Shown in pieces: positions 1 through 7,444 of a DNA stretch of 34,086 bases (position 1 is the stretch's first letter; the number at the start of each line of letters is the position of its first letter). Position numbers and translations under genes: made by a program. This DNA is from Pollutibacter sp044353505 (GTDB lineage: Bacteria; Bacteroidota; Bacteroidia; Chitinophagales; Chitinophagaceae), in contig JBILBU010000024.1 of the NCBI GenBank assembly GCA_044353505.1, positions 1-34,086 of the forward strand, read 5' to 3'. The notes below the pieces were generated by a model. That model saw only the letters and a program-made list of their open reading frames with translations. It made no database searches and was not told the DNA's origin.

Positions 1-3000
1 TACCCTGTCCCATCGCTGTTGACTGACTACCACTGGCAGTTGTATTTAATCCCATTGCCGTGGCATTATATTGACTGGCTAGCGAACCCTGCCCCATCGC
101 AATAGCTTGATCTGCGCTCGCTGTTGCATCTAAACCCATCGCTACTGAGTGAGTCCCGAGCGCCTTGCTAGATTGACCAACAGCAAATGATTGATCACCA
201 CCAGCACGGGTATTAAGACCCATCGCAACAGAGTGGTTGCCACTGGCAGTATCTGTATTACCCATAGCAACAGACTGTTCACCACTTGCCACAGAATAGT
301 ATCCTAGCGCTGAAGCGTGATTTCCACTTGCTTTGCTATACTGTCCAAGTGCAACAGCACCAAACGCACTTGCTGTATCAGCATGACCAGCGACAAAACT
401 ATGGTCTCCACTGGCTAGCGTATTTTCGCCAAAGGCACTTGAGTATCTTCCGATTGCAGTACTATCATCCCACTGAGCATCTGACATTCCACCTGCCCTA
501 AATGCTCCCTTTCTAGGCATCCACATCATCCGAACTCCAGCACCTAATATAGAGGGATTACCCGCTCCAAATGTACCGGAAGCAATTAAACCATCGGTGC
601 TCCTAAATATTTTTCTTCCAGAAATGTATTGCTCATCTGTTGTTAAAACACCACCATTTAAACTATCTGCAGGAGCCAAACTTAAAACTCCTGATGCAAT
701 TGAAGCGCCAGTTGAAGTAGCAGTTCCACTGATTGCTCCAATCGTTAAACCTGAAGAGTTAACAGCCTCCCAAGCTGTAGTTCCTGAAACTGTAGCAGTC
801 AATACATATCCAGGGGTAACACCAGCGCTATAGATTTTTGCAGCCGTAACCGCACCATCGGCAATCGTAGTTGTAAATGTTCCAGTTCCTGAACCGGTGA
901 TGGCTCCTGTAAGCGAAATAGGATCTACTGTTGTTACACCAGGTACTACAGACCACCTCGCAGTTCCATCACCTATAGTTGTTAGAACCAACCCTGCGGT
1001 GCTATCCCTATTTGGGTAAGTGATTGTTCCTAATTTCAACTTACCCGAAGTAACAACAGAGTCAATGCTGCTATTACCCAGTTTAATAGTGTTTGATGCC
1101 TTAACTTTTGCGTTATAACCAATTGCAGTTGCATTGACTATTAACGAAGAGGCTGTATTTTGATCTGCTTTTGATCCAATGAAGGTATTAGAACCACCTT
1201 GGTTAACAGATCCAGCCTCATACCCTAGAGCAGTATTGTCAGAAGTAGCATTTGCAGTCCTATTTATATCTTGTAAGGCAAAACCACCCATGGCTGTGTT
1301 TCTTACCCCAGTGCTATTGCCATACATAGCCAAGCGGCCAAACGCGGTATTGCCGCTAGCTTTATTTTGATGTAATGACTGATAACCAACTGATGTATTA
1401 TCATTTCCTGTATTGTTATTATACATTGATTCCACACCTATTGCAATATTTCCAGATCCAGAGGTATTTTCTACAAAAGCTCTAGCACCAATTGCAGTAT
1501 TATCAGTTCCGTCTATGTTACTATACATAGCGGTTCCACCAACTGCAGTATTTTGTGACCCCAGCGTGTTCCGATTCAAAGCGTAAGCGCCTATGGCTGT
1601 ATTGGATGTACTATTGTTTGAAGGAGGAAATGAAAACTGATCAGGTTGTAAATTGTTTGCCAGGGCCCCTATTCCTATAGTTGTATTGTAATCAACATTA
1701 CCAGCACCTTTTCCAATAGTTATTCCATTTACGATTAAATCAGAACTAAAAGTTTTTGCACCTGCAAAGGTTTGCGTTTCGGTACTCACAATCCCCGGAT
1801 TGGTTGCATCAGCAGGAGAAAGCACGAGTGTATTAGACACTACATCTACGTATGCACCTGTTGCGGTTGAAGTAAGACTAACTGGACCAACTGTTGTTAA
1901 GCTTGCATTATCAAGTGCATCTATACGTGCACTCAAACTCATGGTATCTCTGGCAATACGGTTACTCAACATTAAAGATGTATCAATCGATGTGAGTTTA
2001 GTGTCTATTCTATTTGATAGTGAGGCTGTATCAATAGAAGCTAGTTTGGTATTTATTCTATTCGACAATGATGATGTATCTGTTCGGACTCTATTGTTTA
2101 TTCTATTTGACAATGAGGCTGTATCAGCAGAGTTGAGTTTAGTGTCTATTCTACTTGATAATGATGCTGTATCAGTAGAGGTCAGTTTAGTATTTATTCT
2201 ATTTGATAAAGAAACAGTATCAGCTCCTGATAATTTCGAATTAATTCTACTAGACAATGAAGCTGTATCTCTCGAAAAACGATTGCTCAACATCAATGAA
2301 GTATCACTAGAAGTCAGTTTAGTATTTATTCTATTTGATAAAGAAACAGTATCAGCTCCTGATAATTTCAGATCAATCCTACTTGATAATGAAGCCGTAT
2401 CACTCCCAGATAGTTTTGAATCAATCCTGATTGATAAAGAAGCAGTATCAAAATCAGATAGCTTCGAGTCAATCCTGCTTGATAATGAGGCGGTATCTAT
2501 GTACCTCATATACGACTTCAACATCGCTGATGTATCTGCAATATTCATCTTCAGATCAAAGCCAGAAACATTTGTAGCATAAAGCGCAAATGGAACTGTC
2601 CAAAACTGTGATGTTCCCATATCAACATACTGCTTTTCAGGATCCCAATTGCTTAGTGGAACCGATGGCGACACCGCAGCCTTTAGATTCAAGTAGTATG
2701 GCCCCTGGCTCATGCTTAAATCCTTGATCGATGATGGTCCGCTTAACCGCTGACCCTTTCCGATAACAATCGTAAACACCCCTTCTGCATTGGCGGTAAC
2801 CACAAAGGTTTCACTGTACACCACAGACCCGTTCGCACTGCCTTCGATGATTGCATCCTTGACATAGATTGTTCTATTGCTCGCAGGATTGCCCTTGGCA
2901 TCTGTTGCCACCGCCTGAAACAAGATACCATCAGGAATTGATGGTGTCTGGCCTACAGAAACCAGTGATGAGAGAACTAAACCTGCTACAATGATTACCC

Positions 3001-3019
3001 TTGAAATGTTACGAAGCAT
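1..3019 (-). CDS. Large secreted fibre/adhesin-like protein with YadA-head-type repeats (partial, C-terminus outside window)
   Basis: About 1006 codons read open from an ATG at 3019 to the window edge. Residues 1-23 are a signal peptide ending at a VGQ-T junction. Residues ~24-148 match the N-terminal domain common in Bacteroidota fibre proteins (GILFQAVATDAKG, VYSETFVVTANAEGVFTIVIG, WTVPFALYAT). Residues 175-369 are 13 tandem DTxSLSxRI(D/N)xKL units. Then come a VSTETQTFAGAKTF motif, ten NTAIG-type repeats (about 1690-1160), a second related motif (LTTDEQYISGRKIF, about 650-600), and repeats of the form SxAxGxxxxAxG like YadA head sheets (about 480-1). It probably forms a trimeric surface fibre, which is inference from the repeat families. 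The missing C-terminus could be a peptidase-S74-type chaperone, a YadA anchor or a T9SS tail. It starts 19 bases after the small T9SS-type gene and is probably co-transcribed with it. Confidence 0.88.
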   Translation of the reverse strand, partial: MLRNISRVIIVAGLVLSSLVSVGQTPSIPDGILFQAVATDAKGNPASNRTIYVKDAIIEGSANGSVVYSETFVVTANAEGVFTIVIGKGQRLSGPSSIKDLSMSQGPYYLNLKAAVSPSVPLSNWDPEKQYVDMGTSQFWTVPFALYATNVSGFDLKMNIADTSAMLKSYMRYIDTASLSSRIDSKLSDFDTASLSIRIDSKLSGSDTASLSSRIDLKLSGADTVSLSNRINTKLTSSDTSLMLSNRFSRDTASLSSRINSKLSGADTVSLSNRINTKLTSTDTASLSSRIDTKLNSADTASLSNRINNRVRTDTSSLSNRINTKLASIDTASLSNRIDTKLTSIDTSLMLSNRIARDTMSLSARIDALDNASLTTVGPVSLTSTATGAYVDVVSNTLVLSPADATNPGIVSTETQTFAGAKTFSSDLIVNGITIGKGAGNVDYNTTIGIGALANNLQPDQFSFPPSNNSTSNTAIGAYALNRNTLGSQNTAVGGTAMYSNIDGTDNTAIGARAFVENTSGSGNIAIGVESMYNNNTGNDNTSVGYQSLHQNKASGNTAFGRLAMYGNSTGVRNTAMGGFALQDINRTANATSDNTALGYEAGSVNQGGSNTFIGSKADQNTASSLIVNATAIGYNAKVKASNTIKLGNSSIDSVVTSGKLKLGTITYPNRDSTAGLVLTTIGDGTARWSVVPGVTTVDPISLTGAITGSGTGTFTTTIADGAVTAAKIYSAGVTPGYVLTATVSGTTAWEAVNSSGLTIGAISGTATSTGASIASGVLSLAPADSLNGGVLTTDEQYISGRKIFRSTDGLIASGTFGAGNPSILGAGVRMMWMPRKGAFRAGGMSDAQWDDSTAIGRYSSAFGENTLASGDHSFVAGHADTASAFGAVALGQYSKASGNHASALGYYSVASGEQSVAMGNTDTASGNHSVAMGLNTRAGGDQSFAVGQSSKALGTHSVAMGLDATASADQAIAMGQGSLASQYNATAMGLNTTASGSQSTAMGQG
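1913..2497 (-). repeat. Tandem 48-base coding repeats (13 units) inside the fibre gene
   Basis: Thirteen units begin with DT and follow the pattern DTxSLSxRI(D/N)xKLxxx. Nine are 16 residues long, one is 15 and three are 12. Two of the short ones (DTSLMLSNRFSR and DTSLMLSNRIAR) are variants at positions 5 and 12, and the last unit ends early. Units add up exactly to 195 codons with no frame loss. A 57-base stretch at 2181-2237 recurs without change at 2313-2369, 132 bases (44 codons) away, so part of the array was copied as a block. Confidence 0.9.
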
Positions 3020-3038
3020 AGGAATTAAGATTATAGGA

Positions 3039-3572
3039 TTAATTGATTTTAATAATATTAAGTCGACCCACAGGTGAGCCACCAGAAACCACCTGAAGCG
3101 TATAGCTTCCGGTAGTGAGATTTCGCATGGACAGATAAAACCCAGCATTGAGCATACCGATATCAATCACCTTGGTAGCCACTACCCTTCCAGTGGCATC
3201 AAAAAGCTTGAGTCCAAGGTTGCTGTTCACTAGAACCTTTACCTTATCAACAGCACGAATGAAGATATCTGTCACAACCGGGTTCGGATAACCGATCAGT
3301 TCAATGCTAAAGAGATCAGAAACAATAAAGCAGGTGCTGTTGAACAAGGCCTTGTTAGCCGTTTGCATTGTTTTTACTCCGTTGGAGAGAAAAAAGCATT
3401 GCTCAGCATCAATCAACACAGGTCCGCTGAACACAACAGATGTTTGTCCAACGTTACCAATGCTGCCGATGCTATAGGCAGAAGTGATTTGTGCCTTTGA
3501 GCAAAAGCAAAAAAATAGAAGAAAAAACGTGTTACTTAACCGAAGTATACGTTGCAGTAACCTGTTGTCCAT
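3039..3572 (-). CDS. Small secreted protein with T9SS type A sorting-domain-like C-terminus
   Basis: 177 residues. Residues 1-28 form a signal peptide (LRLSNTFFLLFFCFCSKAQ). The middle (GSIGNVGQTSVVFSGPVLIDAE) resembles the SIG-containing region of short Bacteroidota T9SS proteins. The last ~85 residues have the layout of the T9SS C-terminal sorting domain: YPNPV near the start, a KLFDATGRVV strand pair, TTGSYTLQV and a terminal RLNIIKIN strand. That tail would direct outer-membrane translocation and surface attachment in bacteria with the Por system. No enzyme domain is visible, so the function is unknown. The ATG at 3572 lies 41 bases inside the upstream lipoprotein gene and is the only ATG that keeps the signal peptide. 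The fibre gene follows after 19 bases. Confidence 0.8.
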   Translation of the reverse strand: MDNRLLQRILRLSNTFFLLFFCFCSKAQITSAYSIGSIGNVGQTSVVFSGPVLIDAEQCFFLSNGVKTMQTANKALFNSTCFIVSDLFSIELIGYPNPVVTDIFIRAVDKVKVLVNSNLGLKLFDATGRVVATKVIDIGMLNAGFYLSMRNLTTGSYTLQVVSGGSPVGRLNIIKIN

Positions 3573-3939
3573 CTAATAAGTAATTAAGCGTCAGTAAATT
3601 AGGTGTCACCACCATGTCGGAATATTGCTGAAACAACAAGCCGGTAGGCAAGTTATAGTACACCTCAAGCAGATCAGTTGGAGAATCCAGCTTCCAAATG
3701 CCATCATGAGCATCAGAATCGGTATAGGTGCCGTCAAAATAATAGGTCTTTTCGAATTCTAGTTGGGATGATACCAATCGTTGAGATTGGCCATCGATGG
3801 TTAAGGAGCTAAGCTGCCATACTTTATGACCACCCTTGGAGCCAGAGATAAGTAGCTTTTTATCTGTTAGTGGATTAGATTTGGAACATCCAATGATAAA
3901 AAGCAGAAGTATGACAAGATGTCTTGATTTTAAATGCAT
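3532..3939 (-). CDS. Small lipoprotein, lipocalin-like fold possible
   Basis: 135 residues with a lipoprotein signal: a hydrophobic stretch followed by the lipobox IIGC, acylated Cys at residue 18. The rest (VWQLSSLTIDGQS, YYFDGTYTDSDAHDGIWKLD, VTATYTS) alternates short strands with a tryptophan near the start, as in the lipocalin-like lipoproteins common in Bacteroidota. That assignment is by resemblance only. It is the first gene of the lipoprotein / T9SS-type / fibre cluster and its end overlaps the next gene by 41 bases. The upstream 148 bases are very AT-rich and probably hold the promoter, but no clear TAnnTTTG box was found. Confidence 0.75.
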   Translation of the reverse strand: MHLKSRHLVILLLFIIGCSKSNPLTDKKLLISGSKGGHKVWQLSSLTIDGQSQRLVSSQLEFEKTYYFDGTYTDSDAHDGIWKLDSPTDLLEVYYNLPTGLLFQQYSDMVVTPNLLTLNYLLDGQQVTATYTSVK

Positions 3940-4087
3940 ATAAGATTTTTATGAAACCAAAAAATGATCTTAAAAACATATTAAAATTATTAAAAAGTAA
4001 AAAAAAGGTAAAAGAAATTATAAAAGAATCTCTCCAACTATTAAACGATGAGAAGATTTTTTTAAAAAAAACAGATACTAAAAGTTT

Positions 4088-5278
4088 CTAATTTGTGATT
4101 TTTTTAAAAAAGGTGGTTGGAGATACCCCTTTTTCCTTTTTAAATGCATTGTAAAAAGTAGCTGATGTGCTAAAACCAGATTCAGCAGCCATGGCTTCGA
4201 TTGTCATTCTGTCAGACTTAGACATAAATTGTTCGATAAAGTATTGTGTTCTATACCCATTAATCCAGTCACGAAAATTTTTATTGAGCTCATAATTCAA
4301 GATATATGAACAATGATGCACAGGGATTTCTAAATGTTCAGCAATGTGAACAATTCTAAAATCCGGATATAGAAAAGGTTTTTCATCAGACATGAATTTT
4401 AAAATGGCTGCTATATGGAGCTGCTTTTGTTCCGCATTAAAATATTTGGGTTTTCGCTGTGCAGAAACAATCTGGGGATTTGTTCCAAGTGAAAGTGAAT
4501 CTACAGTCCTAAACAAGCTGTCTTTTGTGATAAAAATAAATCCATAAAGCACCTTTGGATTGAACATCAAAAAAAGAATAATTCCAATGGTCAGCAATGC
4601 AATAAACCCACCGGAAATATTCAAGAAAAGCAGATTAGCAGGGGTACCCTCATTAGCAAAAAAAGCAATTGCAAACCTATTTATCTGCAATAAAAAAAAA
4701 CTGACAGCAACAAAAACAATCCAACGATTTTCAATTGGCTTCCAATCCCGTCGCTGAATTATTCCGGTATGATAGATGGATTTACCAATGAACACAAAAT
4801 AGAAAAGATAAAAAAACTGTCTTAAAAAAATAGTTTCTTTTCCGGTAAACAGTCCAAACCTTTCGCTGTAAATGAAAGATTTATTTGACACAATATTTTG
4901 GGCAATTGTAGAAGACTCATTGGTATTATAAAAAAACCAGATAACTCCAAAAATTAACAAAAGTAAAAAAGGAATAAAATGAAGAAAATCACTTTTCTTA
5001 AATTTATATTGATCTTTTAAAAATGCATTGATGTAGAGAAAAAAGCAAGCTGGGCCAGCAAAAGATATGGAAATAAATAAATTTAATAAAAAAGGAAAAT
5101 GAATGAGCTGTCCAGAAAAAATAAGAACATAAACAAGGTTGTCAAAGAATCGCGAGATAAAAAAAAATGCAAGTAGCCTGTTCAGAAACCGGTTACCCTT
5201 CTTCACAAAAAATAGATGACAAGAAAAAAGAAGTTGAAAAACACTACTTAGTAAAACCAAAAAGTTTACAAAATTCAT
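4088..5278 (-). CDS. Membrane-anchored AraC family transcriptional regulator
   Basis: 396 residues. The first ~245 contain about seven hydrophobic segments (roughly 3-25, 30-55, 60-88, 98-118, 150-168, 185-208, 218-242). A polar linker follows, and the last ~110 residues are an AraC-type double helix-turn-helix: FRIVHIAEHLEIPVHHCSYILN as first HTH, then a second HTH around MTIEAMAAESGFSTSATFYNAFKKEKGVSP with the usual GF.s...F...FK...G.sP signature. Such seven-helix AraC proteins are frequent in Bacteroidota and are thought to sense signals at the membrane. It lies directly upstream of the secreted-protein cluster on the same strand, so control of that cluster is plausible but not shown. The gene is separated from coaD by 100 bases. 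Confidence 0.9.
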   Translation of the reverse strand: MNFVNFLVLLSSVFQLLFSCHLFFVKKGNRFLNRLLAFFFISRFFDNLVYVLIFSGQLIHFPFLLNLFISISFAGPACFFLYINAFLKDQYKFKKSDFLHFIPFLLLLIFGVIWFFYNTNESSTIAQNIVSNKSFIYSERFGLFTGKETIFLRQFFYLFYFVFIGKSIYHTGIIQRRDWKPIENRWIVFVAVSFFLLQINRFAIAFFANEGTPANLLFLNISGGFIALLTIGIILFLMFNPKVLYGFIFITKDSLFRTVDSLSLGTNPQIVSAQRKPKYFNAEQKQLHIAAILKFMSDEKPFLYPDFRIVHIAEHLEIPVHHCSYILNYELNKNFRDWINGYRTQYFIEQFMSKSDRMTIEAMAAESGFSTSATFYNAFKKEKGVSPTTFFKKITN

Positions 5279-5333
5279 AATACAGAAAGGATATTGTATG
5301 GTGAAAATACAACATATAAAAATCTAGGTGGCT

Positions 5334-5381
5334 AAAAAAAATTAACGCAATAGCATTTTCTACTTGAATGAAAATAAGCTA
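5334..5381 (-). terminator. Probable rho-independent terminator after coaD
   Basis: On the minus strand TAGC-tt-ATTTTC pairs with GAAAAT-GCTA around a nine-base loop (5351-5381), and a run of eight T follows some ten bases later (5341-5334). The base of the stem includes the coaD stop codon. The bulge and the gap before the T-run make it imperfect. Confidence 0.4.
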
Positions 5382-5870
5382 AGTTAAATGTGCTTTTTGA
5401 AGATCCTTGATGGAATTTGCAACAATTTCAGGGAGGAAAAGTGAAGCATTCCCTTTGTTTCTTATGATGTCACGAACAATTGTTGATGCCACAGAAGTGT
5501 ATTTGGGTTCGCAGGTGAGAAAAAAGGTTTCAATTGCTGGATCAAGTGTTCTATTGGCATCAGCAATCGTCTTTTCATATTCAAAATCACTAACATATCG
5601 AATTCCCCTTAAAATATAATTTGCCCCAACTTTTTTACAATAATCAACAGTGAGGCCCTCATAAACAGCAGCACTTATCTTTGGTTCACCTTTAAAAATT
5701 TCCTCAATCCAATGTTGGCGTTGCTCCGGAGTAAACATTGGCGCTTTTCCAGCATTTATGCCTACTGCAACAATGATCTTGTCAAATAAAGGTACTGCCC
5801 GATTAATAATGTCCACATGACCCAACGTAATTGGATCAAATGTTCCGGGGAAAAGGCAGATACTTTGCAT
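5379..5870 (-). CDS. coaD: Phosphopantetheine adenylyltransferase
   Basis: 163 residues, the usual length. This enzyme transfers AMP from ATP to 4'-phosphopantetheine, the fourth step of coenzyme A synthesis in the cytoplasm. The nucleotidyltransferase signature GTFDPITLGH lies at residues 9-18. The family's RGIR-x-VSDFEYE segment and the ATP-site YTSVASTIVRDI segment are both intact. The gene follows pyrB by 16 bases and closes the prfB-pruA-pyrR-pyrB-coaD run. The start is the only ATG before the signature. No Shine-Dalgarno sequence precedes it. Confidence 0.96.
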   Translation of the reverse strand: MQSICLFPGTFDPITLGHVDIINRAVPLFDKIIVAVGINAGKAPMFTPEQRQHWIEEIFKGEPKISAAVYEGLTVDYCKKVGANYILRGIRYVSDFEYEKTIADANRTLDPAIETFFLTCEPKYTSVASTIVRDIIRNKGNASLFLPEIVANSIKDLQKAHLT

Positions 5871-5886
5871 GATTAAGGGTTTAGGG

Positions 5887-6816
5887 TCAGCTGTCTTTTC
5901 TTCCAGATAAGAGATAGAGCACAGCCATTCTTACGGCAACACCATTTTCTACCTGATCTAATATGATGGATTGTCCACTGTCAGCAACATCGCTATCAAG
6001 CTCTACACCCCTGTTTATTGGACCAGGATGCATGATGACTACCTCCTTGGAGAGGCTCTGCAAAAGACGCCTGGTTATCCCATAAGCCTGGTTGTATTCG
6101 CGCAATGAAGAGAACAATACTTGATTTTGCCGCTCTAGCTGAATCCGCAACACATTTGCTACATCACACCATTCAAGAGCTTCCTTTACATTATAGGTTA
6201 CGTTCACATTAAAAGACTCGCGTATATACTTTGGAATTAAGGTAGGTGGACCAGCTAGCGTAACCTCTGCTCCCATTTTGGTGAGCAAATAAATGTTGCT
6301 AAGTGCCACACGAGAGTGCATGATATCGCCAATAATTGCCACCTTCTTGCCTTTCAAATCTCCTAGGCGTTCAGTAATCGAAAGTGCATCAAGCAGCGCC
6401 TGCGTTGGATGTTCGTTGATTCCATCCCCGGCGTTGATGATGGCTGAAGGTATATGTTTTGCTAAAAAATGAGGAGCACCAGTTGCACCATGTCTCATCA
6501 CCACCATGTCCACTTTCATGGAGAGGATATTGTTAACCGTATCAAGAAGTGTTTCTCCTTTTGATACAGATGATCCGTTCGCGGAAAAGTTAATGGTATC
6601 TGCGCTCAGGCGCTTTTCAGCCAATTCAAAGGAAATTCTCGTTCTTGTGGAGTTCTCGTAAAAAAGATTGACAATTGTTACATCACGCAGTGAAGGAACT
6701 TTCTTTATTGGCCTTTGAAGGACGTCTTTAAATTGTCGGGCTGTTTCTAAAATAAGGTTGATATCTCCCGGGAGGAGTTCTCTAATGCCTAGCAGATGTT
6801 TTGAACTAAGGTGCAT
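5887..6816 (-). CDS. pyrB: Aspartate carbamoyltransferase catalytic subunit
   Basis: 309 residues. It condenses carbamoyl phosphate with aspartate, the committed step of pyrimidine synthesis. The carbamoyl-phosphate motif STRTR is at residues 56-60, followed by SVSKGET, the HPTQALLD loop and the C-terminal HPGPINRGVE loop, all as in active ATCases. It sits 54 bases behind pyrR, which matches the common grouping of pyrR with pyrB. No pyrI-type regulatory subunit is seen in the window, so it may act as a plain catalytic trimer, like the Bacillus enzyme. Confidence 0.96.
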   Translation of the reverse strand: MHLSSKHLLGIRELLPGDINLILETARQFKDVLQRPIKKVPSLRDVTIVNLFYENSTRTRISFELAEKRLSADTINFSANGSSVSKGETLLDTVNNILSMKVDMVVMRHGATGAPHFLAKHIPSAIINAGDGINEHPTQALLDALSITERLGDLKGKKVAIIGDIMHSRVALSNIYLLTKMGAEVTLAGPPTLIPKYIRESFNVNVTYNVKEALEWCDVANVLRIQLERQNQVLFSSLREYNQAYGITRRLLQSLSKEVVIMHPGPINRGVELDSDVADSGQSIILDQVENGVAVRMAVLYLLSGRKDS

Positions 6817-6870
6817 TAGGGAGCGAAGTTAAAGTATTGGGAATAAAAACAAATAATTTTTCATTTTTCG

Positions 6871-7401
6871 TTAAATGCTGTCGTAAAGAATGACTTTTTT
6901 CTCATCTCCCCACATCACCTTGACTTTTTGGGTAACAATGGAATCGATCGATTTACCCACATAATCAGGCTGAATGGGTAGTTCTCTGCTGAACTTGCGG
7001 TCAACCAAAATGCACAATTCAACCTTTTTAGCTCGTCCGTGATCAAGTAAGGCATCCATGGCAGACCTGATGGTACGGCCAGTATACAACACGTCATCTA
7101 TCAGCACAATCTTTTTATTTTCTATAGAAAAAGGCAATTCAGTGATGTTAGGAATTCTAATCTCACCCCTGAAATCATCCCGATAAAAGGTAATATCAAG
7201 TTTACCATAGTTGATTTCCACCTCTGGATGAACTTCCTTGATATAATGAGTAATAAAATCACTCACTGGAATTCCTCTGGGTTGGATGCCAATAATACAG
7301 GTATCTGTAAAAGGATAGTGTTTTTCGATCAGTTCATGGGCCAACCTTTTTAGGGTAAGCTTGAGTTGATCCTCTTCCATTATGGTTTTAATTCCCTTCA
7401 T
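6871..7401 (-). CDS. pyrR: PyrR: pyrimidine operon regulator / uracil phosphoribosyltransferase
   Basis: 176 residues from the ATG at 7401. An earlier in-frame ATG at 7494 would add 31 residues unlike the family and overlap pruA, so the later start is preferred; it gives the usual N-terminus leading into LKLTLKRLAHELIEKH and IGIQPRGIP. The PRPP-binding signature VLIDDVLYTGRTIRSAMDAL is complete. In other bacteria PyrR binds pyr mRNA to attenuate transcription and has uracil phosphoribosyltransferase activity. The leader available here (43 bases after pruA) is short and shows no obvious anti-terminator/terminator pair, so in this genome the enzyme role may dominate. Confidence 0.92.
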   Translation of the reverse strand: MKGIKTIMEEDQLKLTLKRLAHELIEKHYPFTDTCIIGIQPRGIPVSDFITHYIKEVHPEVEINYGKLDITFYRDDFRGEIRIPNITELPFSIENKKIVLIDDVLYTGRTIRSAMDALLDHGRAKKVELCILVDRKFSRELPIQPDYVGKSIDSIVTQKVKVMWGDEKKVILYDSI

Positions 7402-7444
7402 TGCAAAATTATCTGGTACAAATGTATTGATTTCAGCGCAAGTG

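Noticed and set aside
1800..2582. 260-codon open frame on the plus strand
   Set aside because: It is the antisense shadow of the fibre repeat array; low complexity follows from the repeats, while the minus frame has a signal peptide and known repeat families.
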